Assembly: GCA_963819075.1 (NCBI GenBank)
Contig: CAWFUP010000004.1
Location: 682,001 to 746,000, forward strand
Reading direction: 5' to 3'
Length of the DNA: 64,000 nt
DNA from: CAVQBJ01 sp963819075
Lineage (GTDB): Bacteria; Actinomycetota; Thermoleophilia; Solirubrobacterales; Solirubrobacteraceae
Shown here piece by piece: positions 1 to 8,467 of the stretch; the stretch's first letter is position 1; each line of letters opens with the position of its first letter. The notes under the pieces are model-generated. The model ran no database searches, was not told where the DNA came from, and was given only the letters and a program-made list of their open reading frames with translations. Position numbers and translations under genes: made by a program.

Positions 1-742
1 CCAGGCGCCGCAGGAGATGATCGGACGCGCCAACGTACACGTCGACAGAGGCATGATCGATCGAGCGCGACAGGGCGGCCAGCTGCCCGGGCGTCAGGCT
101 CGGCGTCGGAGTCGACGACCCGGCGAGGGCGAGCTCACCGCCGGCCCCGGCGACGCGGTTGAGGTCGGCGAGGAAGCGCGGCACGTCGAGGCCGGCGGAG
201 ATGTGCTGCGTCTGAACTCCGTCGAGCGCGGCCTGGCCGACGACGCTGGGGTCCGAGAGCCACGGGGACGGATCGATACCAAGCGACGTCAGCGGCGTGC
301 TGCCGGTGCCGGGAGAGCGCGCCGCGGCGAGCGCGTAGGAGTGTTGCAGAGCCGCGACGGCGCTCGGGGGTGCCACGAATGCGACGCCCGAGAGCTGCAC
401 GACGAATCGGCGCCCGGTCGAGATCGCCTCAACGGAAGTCGTGCGGGCCTGCGCCGAGTTCGAGATGGTCAGCGCGAAGCGCGGGAGACGGCCGTCGCCG
501 AGGCTCGCGAACGGGCCGGTCACGCTGAGCGACAGCGGCTGCGCCGGTCCGTGCACGCCGCTGCCGGTGAGTGCGAACAGCAGCGACAGCCGGCCGCTGC
601 GCACCCGTTGCCCGGGGTGCAGGGCGTCGCCGAGCAGCGTCTTCGCGTTCGGGCTCGAGCCCCCGCACGAACCGACCGCGAGCGCCACCGCCGCGAGCGC
701 AACTACTCGGGCTGCGATGGTTTTCCGCTCTCGTGCGTTCAC
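1..742 (-). CDS. Secreted lipoprotein, C-terminus cut by window edge
   Basis: This reading frame runs off the left edge, so only the first 247 residues are visible. It starts at a GTG at 742 with GGAG a few bases upstream. The N-terminus is a lipoprotein signal: a short basic stretch, a hydrophobic run and a lipobox ending AVGSCGG, so the mature protein should be anchored to the membrane by its Cys. The rest is soluble, rich in Ser, Ala and Leu, with a predicted beta-rich pattern. It resembles the general LppX/LprG style of actinobacterial lipoproteins only in layout; I do not recognise the family. It is divergent from the epimerase-like gene at 811. Confidence 0.75.
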   Translation of the reverse strand, partial: MNARERKTIAARVVALAAVALAVGSCGGSSPNAKTLLGDALHPGQRVRSGRLSLLFALTGSGVHGPAQPLSLSVTGPFASLGDGRLPRFALTISNSAQARTTSVEAISTGRRFVVQLSGVAFVAPPSAVAALQHSYALAAARSPGTGSTPLTSLGIDPSPWLSDPSVVGQAALDGVQTQHISAGLDVPRFLADLNRVAGAGGELALAGSSTPTPSLTPGQLAALSRSIDHASVDVYVGASDHLLRRL

Positions 743-810
743 GAATCTCCGTGCGCCGGCCGGGGTCCTCGGGAGGCCACGCAGCGAACGGCGAGCGTAC
801 CATCGTCGCC

Positions 811-2334
811 ATGCACCGCCTGCTCGCGCTGGCGCTCGTCGGTGTGGCGCTTCTCGGGGCCGGCGTGGCCTCGCTCACCGCGTCGGCGACGGCCGCGTCC
901 AGCGGCCCGACGGTGTCCGCGGCGCTCGCGTCGCTGCAGACCAGCGGCGCCGTGGCCCCGGCGCTGCACCACCAGTACCTCAGCGAGTACATCGCGGCCA
1001 AGCACCTGCTCGGCAAGCTGAGCGGCACGCGCGCCACCGAGCTCGGCGCAGTCCTCGCCAACCTGCAGGCGATGGCGGCGGCCGGAGAGTTCATCCCCTC
1101 GCGCCTGCCGGCGCTGTTCCTGACCCTGCAGCGCAACACGCAGTGGTGGAACACGGGCCCGCTCCTGAGCGCGGACGAGCGGGTCACCTTCCCCGGCAGC
1201 GGACTGGTCTGGGAGTACTACCCCGACCAGGGCATCGAGATCCAGTGGCTGGCCACCTTCGGCGAGGCGAACGGATACTGGCTCAGTGGTCAGACGAGCA
1301 AGCTGCAGGCGCTGCTCAACGAGGTCATCCCACTGGCCACGCAACGTGCCGGCGGGATCGCCTGGGAGTACCTGTTCCAGTTCGACGGCGGCCTGCCCCC
1401 GTGGACGAGCGGCCTGTCGCAGGGCACCGCGATCCAGGCGCTCGCTCGCGGGTGGTCGAGCGTGCACCTGGCGGCGTACAAGAGCGCGGCCGCCGCGGCG
1501 CTCGGGATCTTCGAGACGCCGCCACCGGTCGGCGTCCGCGTGCCGACAGCGGCCGGGGCGCACTACCTCGAGTACACCTACGCACCGCACGAGCGCATCA
1601 TCAACGGATTCATCCAGTCGCTCGTCGGCCTGTACGACTACACAAGGCTGACCGGCGACCCGCTCGGCGAGCAGCTCTTCGAGGCCGGCGATGCCGAGGC
1701 GCGCGTGGAGGTGCCGATGTACGACACCGGCGCGTGGTCGCTGTACGACCAGTCGAGCGAGTCCGATCTCAACTACCACGAGCTGCTCATCACCTTCCTG
1801 CAGAACCTCTGCACCCGCACCTCGCAGTCGCCGAGCCCACTTCCGGGCGTGGGCGGAACGACCGGCCCGACCGGACCGACCGGCCCGGCGGGCTCCACGG
1901 CGCCGGCCGGCGCCTCGTCGAGCGGTGGGGCCGTAGCCGCCCGCGCCCAGTCGAGCCAGGTGCCGCCGCTCGGAGACCCCGATGCCATCTACTGCACGAC
2001 CGCGGCGCGCTTCCAGTCCGACCTGACGACGAAGCCCGCGCTCGCCTTCACTCCGGCGCCGAGCGCCACGGGGGCGGGCCAGGCCGCCACGATCGCATTC
2101 ACGCTGAGCAAGATCTCGAGCGTCACCCTCACGGTGACCGGATCGACGGCGACCCCGTATTCGACGACGGTGCTGCTCGCGCACGGCGCCCACACGCTGA
2201 CCTGGCCCGGCGCGCCGCGCGCCGGGACGTTCACGGTCACCGCGAGCGCCGTCGACCTCGCCGGCAACCACGGAAGCATCACCGCCCCGCTGACGGTCAC
2301 CGCCCCTGCGCACCCGACAAAGGGCCATCACTAG
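811..2334 (+). CDS. Secreted D-glucuronyl C5-epimerase-like protein
   Basis: 507 residues. Residues 1-30 are a signal peptide ending near SATAASS. The body (about 60-330) is rich in Trp, Tyr and acidic residues with the pattern of the glucuronyl C5-epimerase C-terminal domain: GLVWEYYPDQGIEIQ, GGIAWEYLFQFDGG and a late NYHELLITFLQNLC. In known members this domain epimerises glucuronate in heparosan-type chains or alginate-like uronates; the substrate here is unknown. A collagen-like GPTGPTGPTG stretch (about 350-365) links it to a C-terminal Ser/Thr-rich Ig-like beta domain. A TACCAT box at 798-803, seven bases before the ATG, supports this start and a leaderless transcript. The enzyme assignment is by family resemblance. 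Confidence 0.75.
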   Translation: MHRLLALALVGVALLGAGVASLTASATAASSGPTVSAALASLQTSGAVAPALHHQYLSEYIAAKHLLGKLSGTRATELGAVLANLQAMAAAGEFIPSRLPALFLTLQRNTQWWNTGPLLSADERVTFPGSGLVWEYYPDQGIEIQWLATFGEANGYWLSGQTSKLQALLNEVIPLATQRAGGIAWEYLFQFDGGLPPWTSGLSQGTAIQALARGWSSVHLAAYKSAAAAALGIFETPPPVGVRVPTAAGAHYLEYTYAPHERIINGFIQSLVGLYDYTRLTGDPLGEQLFEAGDAEARVEVPMYDTGAWSLYDQSSESDLNYHELLITFLQNLCTRTSQSPSPLPGVGGTTGPTGPTGPAGSTAPAGASSSGGAVAARAQSSQVPPLGDPDAIYCTTAARFQSDLTTKPALAFTPAPSATGAGQAATIAFTLSKISSVTLTVTGSTATPYSTTVLLAHGAHTLTWPGAPRAGTFTVTASAVDLAGNHGSITAPLTVTAPAHPTKGHH

Positions 2335-2409
2335 CCTCCGCCCGGCGAACGGTCCCGGCCCACCGCAGCGAATCGACGCCTCGGTGGCGCGACCGTAGAC
2401 TGACGGGCG

Positions 2410-3621
2410 ATGGCAGCCCGCACCATCCTCTACACCGGCAAGGGCGGCGTTGGGAAGACTTCCGTCGCGGCGGCCACTGCGCTGCGCTGCGCGGCCGCGG
2501 GCCTGCGCACGGTCGTGATGTCGACGGATCCTGCGCACAGCCTCTCCGATGCCCTCGGCGTCGACCTGGAAGGCGAGCCGACGGCGATCAGCGAGAACCT
2601 GTGGGGGCAGCAGATCGCCGCCCAGGAGGAGCTCGAGCGCAACTGGGCCGGCGTGCAGGACTGGTTCGGCGAGATGCTCGTCCAGCGCGGGGTCGACCGG
2701 ATCTCCGCCGAGGAGCTGACGGTACCGCCGGGCATGGACGAGCTCTTCAGCCTGCTGGCGCTGCGGCGCCATCACGAGGCCGACGAGTTCGACGTCGTCA
2801 TCGTCGACTGCGCGCCGACGGGCGAGACGCTGCGGCTGCTGTCCTTCCCGGACGTCGCGCGCTGGTGGATCGAGAAGGTCATCCCGCAGCAGGGCCAGCT
2901 CCTCGCGGCGGCGCGGCCGTTCGCGCGCGCCCTGCTCGACGTCACGCTGCCCGGTGAGGAGGTGCTCGGCGACGTCCAACGCCTCGTCAGCAACCTCGTG
3001 GCCATGAACGAGATCCTCGCCGACCACTCGCGGGTGACGATCCGCCTCGTCATGAACCCTGACCGGATGGTCATCGACGAGGCCCGCCGCACGTTCACCT
3101 ACCTCAACCTGTACGGCTACCTGACCGATGCCGTCGTCGTCAACCGCGTGTTCCCGAGCGAGGTGGACGGCTACTTCCACGGCTGGCGCGAGCGTCAGCA
3201 GGAGCATCTCACCGAGGTGAGAGCGGCGTTCGCGCCGGTGCCGGTGCTCTGCGCGCCGTACTTCGATCAGGAGGTCGTCGGGTCCGAGATGCTCGAGCGC
3301 CTCGGGGACGAGCTGTACGGCGACACGTCACCGCACGACGTGCTCCACCACAGCCTCGCCCACGAGCTGAGCGTGCAGGCCAACGGCAGCGCAACGCTGC
3401 GCCTGTCCCTCCCGTTCGCGGACAAGGGCGATATCTCGCTCAAGAAGATCGGTCCCGAGCTGATCGTCCGAGTCGACGATCACAAGCGCACGATCATGTT
3501 GCCGCCGGCGCTCGAGCGTTACCGTCCCGACGAGGCCGAGTTCGTCGACGGTGACCTGCGCATCCACTTCAGCGAGGCGTCCGACAAGGTCGCACCGAGA
3601 GCGCAGGCCGCCCGTGCCTGA
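2410..3621 (+). CDS. ArsA/Get3-family ATPase with C-terminal HSP20-like domain
   Basis: 403 residues. The N-terminus carries the deviant Walker A motif GKGGVGKT (residues 9-16), then a switch I-like STDPAHSLSDAL and the switch II-like VDCAPTGETLRLL, typical of ArsA/Get3 ATPases. The last roughly 80 residues (LRLSLPFADKGDISL, LIVRVDDHKRTIMLPPAL) match the small alpha-crystallin-like domain that actinobacterial ArsA relatives carry at the C-terminus. The arsenite-binding Cys triad of plasmid ArsA is not visible and no arsenic genes are nearby, so a client-protein or membrane-protein targeting role is likelier than arsenite export. A TAGACT box at 2396-2401 sits eight bases before the ATG. The next gene overlaps its end by eight bases. 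Confidence 0.9.
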   Translation: MAARTILYTGKGGVGKTSVAAATALRCAAAGLRTVVMSTDPAHSLSDALGVDLEGEPTAISENLWGQQIAAQEELERNWAGVQDWFGEMLVQRGVDRISAEELTVPPGMDELFSLLALRRHHEADEFDVVIVDCAPTGETLRLLSFPDVARWWIEKVIPQQGQLLAAARPFARALLDVTLPGEEVLGDVQRLVSNLVAMNEILADHSRVTIRLVMNPDRMVIDEARRTFTYLNLYGYLTDAVVVNRVFPSEVDGYFHGWRERQQEHLTEVRAAFAPVPVLCAPYFDQEVVGSEMLERLGDELYGDTSPHDVLHHSLAHELSVQANGSATLRLSLPFADKGDISLKKIGPELIVRVDDHKRTIMLPPALERYRPDEAEFVDGDLRIHFSEASDKVAPRAQAARA

Positions 3622-4138
3622 ACCATCGGCCGACGATCCGCTCGCCGCGCTGCGCGCGCACGTGCGCCACGCGCACGCCGCCGCCGAGCGGCTCGCCTTC
3701 GACGCGGCGGCGGCGGGCGGCGGGCGCCCCGGTCGCGGGCCGGTGAGCCGGCCCACTGCGGCCGCCGGGCGCCCGTCGGGCGGTCCGCCGGACGCGGGCG
3801 CACCCCCGGGGGCCACCCCACCGCCGGGCGCACCCCCGGGCTCGGGGCCGCCGGGCCCCGGCGATCCCCTCGACCCCGGCGCGCCGGGCCCCGCGACACC
3901 GCCGAGCGGATGGGCGGCGAACGATCCGGCGCGGGAGCTCGGTGGCGAGCTGCGTGCGCTCGTCGAGCTCGTCGAATCGCTGCAGGCGCTCCTGCCGGCG
4001 GAGCTGCGCCAGCAGCTCCACGAGGTCGTCCGCCAGATCCTGCTGCTCGCCCGCGCGGTCATCGACTGGCTCGTCGAGCGGATGCAGCGCGAAACGCCCG
4101 AGCAGCCCGCCGAGGTGCAGGACATCCCGATCCGTTGA
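3614..4138 (+). CDS. Proline/glycine-rich protein of unknown function, coupled to the ArsA-like gene
   Basis: 174 residues from a GTG at 3614 that overlaps the ArsA-like stop by eight bases, which implies translational coupling. Residues 1-35 look alpha-helical (RAHVRHAHAAAERL), residues 35-95 are a low-complexity Pro/Gly/Ala segment, and residues 100-160 form a second helical block with a hydrophobic stretch around LLLARAVIDWLVERM. No catalytic motif is visible. The gene order suggests an adaptor or membrane-proximal partner of the ATPase, but this is inference. I do not recognise a named family. Confidence 0.75.
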   Translation: MPEPSADDPLAALRAHVRHAHAAAERLAFDAAAAGGGRPGRGPVSRPTAAAGRPSGGPPDAGAPPGATPPPGAPPGSGPPGPGDPLDPGAPGPATPPSGWAANDPARELGGELRALVELVESLQALLPAELRQQLHEVVRQILLLARAVIDWLVERMQRETPEQPAEVQDIPIR

Positions 4139-4179
4139 GCCGGCGCATCGGCCCGGGATGCCGCGCGTACAATCGACAG

Positions 4180-4647
4180 GTGACCATGCACGACGCCCGC
4201 ACGTGGATCCTGACCGGGTCCCCGGCGAACTACGCCGTTACGAGCGAGCTCGGCTTCCGGCTGATCGGCTGCAAGGAGCGCCGCCGCCGCCAAGCGCTCG
4301 AGATGGAGGTCGGCGACCGGATCGTCTTCTATCTCACCGAGCGCATGTGCTTTGCCGCCAGCGTGCGCATCGTCGGCGAGCTGTTCGAGGACCGCACACC
4401 GCTGTGGCCGGGCAAGCCCGGCAAGGCCGACGCGTACCCGTGGCGACTCCCCACCGAGCGAGAGCTCGTGCTCGACGAGGAGCAGTGGCTGCCGGCCGAG
4501 ACGCTCGTCGACGAGCTGGCACACATCGGCAAGTGGCCCCGCGAGCACTGGAAGCTCGCGTTCCAGGGGCAGCTGCGCACGATCTCGACCGCCGACGCGG
4601 ATGTCCTGCTCGGGCGGATGCGCGAGCAGGCGAGCGTCGCGGCATGA
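4180..4647 (+). CDS. EVE-domain protein (PUA/YTH-like fold)
   Basis: About 155 residues. WILTGSPANYAVTSE at the N-terminus, VGDRIVFYLTERMCFAASV in the middle and WPREHWKLAFQGQLRTIS near the end fit the EVE domain, a single-domain fold related to YTH and PUA domains that bind modified bases in RNA or DNA. The length fits the whole domain and nothing else. A TACAAT box at 4168-4173 followed by six bases and GTG points to a leaderless start at 4180; an in-frame ATG at 4186 is the alternative. It follows the ArsA-like pair with a 41-base gap, so it probably has its own promoter. Confidence 0.8.
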   Translation: MTMHDARTWILTGSPANYAVTSELGFRLIGCKERRRRQALEMEVGDRIVFYLTERMCFAASVRIVGELFEDRTPLWPGKPGKADAYPWRLPTERELVLDEEQWLPAETLVDELAHIGKWPREHWKLAFQGQLRTISTADADVLLGRMREQASVAA

Positions 4648-4689
4648 CGAACGGCACCGGCCCGCGTCGGCAGCGACGCGCACGGCATC

Positions 4690-5532
4690 GTGAACGCGCG
4701 CGTCCCTGACGACCGCGGGCGCGCGGCGCGGGCGTCCGAGCCGCACGGCACGGCGGCGCGACTCATCGGCGCCTGGCGCGCGATGCACACCGACCAGCGC
4801 CTCGCCGCCTCGGCCGCCTTCGGGCTGTTCGCGACGATGCTGCTTCCGTGGTACACGAAGACCGACGTCGTCGACGTGAAGGGCACGGTGCATCCGACGC
4901 AGAGCACGTTCACCGCCTTCGGCGCATTCTCGTTCGTCGAGGCGGCGGTGCTCCTCGTCAGCGCGTTCGTGATCGTCGTCGTGTTCGCGCGGGCCGAGGG
5001 ACGGGCGTTCCACCTGCCGGGTGGCGACGGCACGATCATCATGCTCGCCGGCGCGTGGGCGGCGCTGCTCATCTTCTACCGGCTATTCGCCAAGCCGACG
5101 CTGCAGCACACGGCGGTGATCACGGCCACCGAGGGCGTGACGTGGGGGATCTTCGTCGCCCTGCTCGTCGCCCTGTCGCTCAGCTATGCCGGTTGGCGAA
5201 TGCGCGCGGCCGCGCGACCGGAGCCGCCCCTCGTGCTCCCCAAGCGAGACGACGAGCGCCGCGCGCCGGCGGGCGAGCCACGAGCGCCGGCCGCGCCGCA
5301 CCCGGCCGAGCCCGGCGGGGACGAACGCGAGGCCGCGCCGGTCACCGAGATTCGCGACCCCGGGGCCGGCGAGCGCCCACGCTACCCACCGCGGCCCGCC
5401 GACGACCGTACGCGCACGCCAAGCCGGCGGGCCGTGACCCGCGAGGACGCCGCCCAGCTGTCCTTCGACGACCCGCCGAACCCCGACCCGTTCGGCACCG
5501 GCGACGAGCCGGTCGCCCGCCGTCCGCGCTGA
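4690..5532 (+). CDS. Membrane protein with four predicted helices and an acidic/proline-rich tail
   Basis: 280 residues from GTG. Residues 35-165 hold about four transmembrane segments: LAASAAFGLFATMLLPW, VEAAVLLVSAFVIVVVF, IIMLAGAWAALLIFY and WGIFVALLVALSLSYAG. The first is followed by a short extracytoplasmic loop. The last 110 residues are hydrophilic, rich in Arg, Glu and Pro and look disordered. The C-terminus carries DDPPNPDPFGTGDEP. I do not recognise a family. It is transcribed toward the long palindrome at 5574-5625, which separates it from the convergent small gene. Confidence 0.75.
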   Translation: MNARVPDDRGRAARASEPHGTAARLIGAWRAMHTDQRLAASAAFGLFATMLLPWYTKTDVVDVKGTVHPTQSTFTAFGAFSFVEAAVLLVSAFVIVVVFARAEGRAFHLPGGDGTIIMLAGAWAALLIFYRLFAKPTLQHTAVITATEGVTWGIFVALLVALSLSYAGWRMRAAARPEPPLVLPKRDDERRAPAGEPRAPAAPHPAEPGGDEREAAPVTEIRDPGAGERPRYPPRPADDRTRTPSRRAVTREDAAQLSFDDPPNPDPFGTGDEPVARRPR

Positions 5533-5573
5533 CCAGCCGGCGCAGGACCGACCCGTCAACCACACCGAAAGCA

Positions 5574-5625
5574 GGGGGTGTTCGTCGTTGGTATGCCTAT
5601 AGGGGTACTAACGACGAACACCCCC
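5574..5625. repeat. 52-bp near-perfect palindrome (copy 1, diverged member of the family)
   Basis: The left arm GGGGGTGTTCGTCGTTGGTA (5574-5593) pairs with 5606-5625 at 19 of 20 positions, and the remaining pair is G-T. The loop itself contains the palindrome CCTATAGG (5596-5603). It lies between two convergent genes, so it could act as a two-way terminator. It shares the GGGGGTGnnCGTCnTT arm pattern with the copies at 28749 and 55978. Confidence 0.9.
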
Positions 5626-5635
5626 CGCCCCGCCC

Positions 5636-5839
5636 TCAGTACGTCGACGACGCCGTCGGGTCGCTCGCGATGAGGAACAGCACGGTGGTGATGAGGATGA
5701 CCGCGATCCCGAGCACGACAAGGGCACGCGTCGCGAACAGGTGTCCGGCGGCGCCGACCGCGAACCCGGCGACGATCCCCACCAGGTACGGCGTTCCGGC
5801 GGGGTCGGCGCCGAGAACGACCGTCAACGAGCCGAGCAT
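5636..5839 (-). CDS. Small two-helix membrane protein
   Basis: 67 residues. Two hydrophobic stretches (GTPYLVGIVAGFAVGAAGHLF and RALVVLGIAVILITTVLFLIA, each split by a short loop) make up nearly all of it, followed by a polar tail ending ASSTY. The ATG at 5839 is preferred over an upstream in-frame ATG because the latter would overlap the promoter of the divergent MoxR gene at 5868. No family recognised. Probably an integral membrane protein of unknown role. Confidence 0.65.
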   Translation of the reverse strand: MLGSLTVVLGADPAGTPYLVGIVAGFAVGAAGHLFATRALVVLGIAVILITTVLFLIASDPTASSTY

Positions 5840-5867
5840 CGAGCGGGTCCTATCATTCTCGCCCAGT

Positions 5868-6788
5868 ATGCCCGCGCCGCCCGACTCCGCCATCGACGTC
5901 GCCGAGGGTCTGCGGAGCGTCGGCTACCTGCCGGGCGACTCGACAGCCCTGGTCGCGTTCCTCGCCACCAAGCTTGGCAAGCCGGTCCTCGTCGAGGGTC
6001 CGGCGGGCGTCGGCAAGACCGAGCTCGCCAAGGCGCTCGCGTCGTATCTCGGGCGTGAGCTCGTGCGCCTGCAGTGCTACGAGGGGCTCGACGAGGCGAA
6101 GGCACTGTACGAGTGGAACTACCGCAAGCAGCTGCTGCGCATCCAGGCCGAGGCCGACGGCACGGGCTGGGATCGCGTGCAGGACGACATCTTCGGCGAG
6201 GAGTTCCTGCTCCCGCGGCCGTTGATGACCGCGATCGCCTCCGAGGAGCCCGTGGTGCTGCTCATCGACGAGATCGACAAGACCGACCAGGAGTTCGAGG
6301 CCATGCTGCTGGAGGTCCTGTCGGACTTCCAGATCTCGATCCCCGAGCTCGGACGCGTCGACTCCCGCACGCACCCGGTCGTGCTGTTGACGTCCAACAA
6401 CTCGCGCGAGCTCACCGAGGCGCTCAAGCGCCGCTGCCTGTACCTCTGGCTCGACTACCCGGCGCTCGAGCACGAGCTCGAGATCGTGCGGCTGCACGCG
6501 CCCGAGCTCGACGAGGCGGTCGCGCGCCGGCTCGTCGAGATCATCGGGATGGTGCGCGAGCTCGACCTCAAGAAGCCGCCGTCGATCGCGGAGTCGATCG
6601 ACTGGGCGCGCGCGCTGCTGCTGCTCGGCGTCGACGAGATCGACGCCGACGTCTTCACCGAGACGCTGTCGGTGATCGTCAAGCACCGCACCGACCTCGA
6701 CATCGTCACCGAGCGCGTCGGCCTGAAGCTCCCGCGCGCCGAGCCGCTCGCGGCCAGTGAGAGCGATGTCCGCGCCCGGACCGCGTAG
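5868..6788 (+). CDS. MoxR-family AAA+ ATPase
   Basis: 306 residues. Walker A GPAGVGKT lies at residues 44-51, Walker B VVLLIDEID at 129-137 and the sensor-1 region TSNNSREL near 172. The overall layout matches MoxR ATPases, which act as chaperones with a VWA-domain partner to mature or insert metal cofactors. Here the next gene is such a VWA partner and overlaps it by about 20 bases, so the two are almost certainly co-translated. A TATCAT box at 5851-5856 lies eleven bases upstream of the ATG. The usual client genes (for example aerobic CO dehydrogenase subunits) are not in the window. Confidence 0.92.
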   Translation: MPAPPDSAIDVAEGLRSVGYLPGDSTALVAFLATKLGKPVLVEGPAGVGKTELAKALASYLGRELVRLQCYEGLDEAKALYEWNYRKQLLRIQAEADGTGWDRVQDDIFGEEFLLPRPLMTAIASEEPVVLLIDEIDKTDQEFEAMLLEVLSDFQISIPELGRVDSRTHPVVLLTSNNSRELTEALKRRCLYLWLDYPALEHELEIVRLHAPELDEAVARRLVEIIGMVRELDLKKPPSIAESIDWARALLLLGVDEIDADVFTETLSVIVKHRTDLDIVTERVGLKLPRAEPLAASESDVRARTA

Positions 6789-8187
6789 CGACCGAGGCCC
6801 CAGCGCCCCGCCCGGCGGGTTCGCCGGGCAGCTGCTCGCGTTCGGCGAGGAGCTGCGCCGGGAGGGCGTCGCGGTCGGCACGTCCGCGCTGCTCGACGCG
6901 TTCGCCGCGCTGGAGGTGATCGAGTGGACGGCCCAGCGCGACTTCCGCGAGGCGCTGGCCGCGACGCTCGCCAAGAGCCAGGAGGACCGACGCGTCTTCG
7001 AGCTCGTCTTCGACCGCTTCTTCTTCCGCGCCGTCGAGGCGGCGGCGATGCGCGAGGACGTGCGCGAGGAGGGCGGCGTGGCCACGGCCGACGCCGAGTC
7101 GCTCGACATCGAGGAGCTGCGTCGCCAGATCGCCGAAGCCGTTCAGGCCGGGGACGAGGGCGCGATGCGCGACCTAGCCCGTCTGGCCATCGCAGCGTTC
7201 GGCCAGCGCGGCCAGGGATCGGGCGTCGTCGGCGTGGACGTGCAGCGGATCCGCCGCTCGCTCGAGCTGCGCGCCGAGCCGCAGGGCGAGCTCCCGCCCG
7301 ACGATCCGCGCCACCACGGCCTGCCGCGCGACGGCCTGCGCCGCTTCGAGGCGCTCCTGCGGCGCGAGCTCGAGCGCGCACAGGTCGAGCGCACCCGCGC
7401 GCTGCCGCCGTCGCGCCCGCTCAACGAGCTCGACCGCGCCCTCCCCTCCGGCCCGCTGCAGGATCTCGCGGCCGTGCACCGCGTCGTCACCCAGCTGCGC
7501 CGGCGCCTGGCCACCCAGGGCACGCAGGCGCGCGGGCATCGCCGCCACGCGCAGGTCGACGTGCGCCGCACGATGCGCGCCTCGCTGCAGACCGGCGGGG
7601 TGCCGGTCGTGCTCAAGTACCGCCCGCGGCGTCCCCGCCGACCGGAGATCTACGTGCTCTGTGACGTGTCCACGAGCGTCACGTCGGCCTCGGTGTTCTT
7701 CCTGTCGGTCCTGCACGCCCTGCACGACTCGTTTCGCAAGATGCGCTCGTTCGTGTTCATCGAGCGCATCAGCGAGGTGACCGACATCTTCGCCACCGAG
7801 CGCAACTTCCGCACCGTGTCCGAGCGCATCGGCAAGGACGCCGGCGTCGCTGACGTGTCCGGCTACACCGACTACGGGCGCGTGTGGTCGGAGTTCCGCG
7901 CCCTCGTCGAGGATGACCTGCACCCCCGCGCCACGGTGATCGTCCTCGGGGACGCGCGCACGAACGGCCGCGACCCCCGCGCCGACACGTTCGCGCTCAT
8001 CGCGGCGAAGGCGGGCCGCACGTTCTGGCTCAACCCCGAGCCGCGGCTGTACTGGAACTACGGCGACTCGGTGATCGCCGCCTATGAGCAGCACTGCGTC
8101 GCATTTGAATGCTGGACGACGCGCCAGCTCGAGGACTTCGTGCGCGCGCTCACCGAGCCGGGCCTGGCCCTGCCGGCCGCGCGCTGA
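6766..8187 (+). CDS. CoxE-like VWA-domain protein, partner of the MoxR ATPase
   Basis: 473 residues. The C-terminal third carries a von Willebrand A fold: YVLCDVSTSVTS near residue 298 gives the DxSxS metal-binding motif and ATVIVLGDARTNG a later strand with its conserved Asp. The N-terminal two thirds are helical and rich in Arg and Glu. This matches the CoxE/VWA proteins that pair with MoxR ATPases. The ATG at 6766 is chosen over a GTG at 6757; both overlap the ATPase gene. Its last 38 bases overlap the convergent small gene at 8150-8392. Confidence 0.88.
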   Translation: MSAPGPRSDRGPSAPPGGFAGQLLAFGEELRREGVAVGTSALLDAFAALEVIEWTAQRDFREALAATLAKSQEDRRVFELVFDRFFFRAVEAAAMREDVREEGGVATADAESLDIEELRRQIAEAVQAGDEGAMRDLARLAIAAFGQRGQGSGVVGVDVQRIRRSLELRAEPQGELPPDDPRHHGLPRDGLRRFEALLRRELERAQVERTRALPPSRPLNELDRALPSGPLQDLAAVHRVVTQLRRRLATQGTQARGHRRHAQVDVRRTMRASLQTGGVPVVLKYRPRRPRRPEIYVLCDVSTSVTSASVFFLSVLHALHDSFRKMRSFVFIERISEVTDIFATERNFRTVSERIGKDAGVADVSGYTDYGRVWSEFRALVEDDLHPRATVIVLGDARTNGRDPRADTFALIAAKAGRTFWLNPEPRLYWNYGDSVIAAYEQHCVAFECWTTRQLEDFVRALTEPGLALPAAR

Positions 8188-8392
8188 TCGCGCATCCGTC
8201 GGCGGCGCCGAGCGGCCGACGGCGGCGGCGCGGCACGAGCACCCGCCAGCGCGTGTCGGGCGGCGTCGCGTCACTGGCGGCCGCCCCTCGCCACTCCGCC
8301 GTCGCACTGGAGATGCGCCGGGCGGCGTTCGATCGTTCCTGGAGCTCCCGCGCGCGGTCACGGGCGAGCTGCAGCTGCAGATACGAATTCAT
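8150..8392 (-). CDS. Small basic helical protein, 80 residues
   Basis: The start has a strong ribosome-binding site (GGAGGTGG a few bases before ATG at 8392). The N-terminus MNSYLQLQLARDRARELQER is an amphipathic helix of a kind common in short uncharacterised actinobacterial proteins; the remainder is Arg/Ala rich and ends in RPAGPGPAR. It is convergent with the VWA gene and overlaps its last 38 bases. Function unknown. The C-terminal half could be a poorly conserved extension. Confidence 0.6.
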   Translation of the reverse strand: MNSYLQLQLARDRARELQERSNAARRISSATAEWRGAAASDATPPDTRWRVLVPRRRRRPLGAADGCAISARPAGPGPAR

Positions 8393-8467
8393 CGCTCCAC
8401 CTCCGGGTCCGGATCGGCGACGTGTCCCACGCGCCCCGACGCTCTTTTCCGAATAACTGTCCACAGA

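Noticed and set aside
739..3207. Long open frame on the minus strand (822 codons) under the epimerase and ArsA genes
   Set aside because: Composition is Arg/Glu/Ala shadow typical of the antisense of GC-rich genes, with no motif; the plus-strand genes have clear domains and signals.
2410..3621. Arsenite efflux ATPase
   Set aside because: The Cys triad is not seen and no arsB, arsC or arsR gene is nearby; the HSP20-like C-terminus points to another role.
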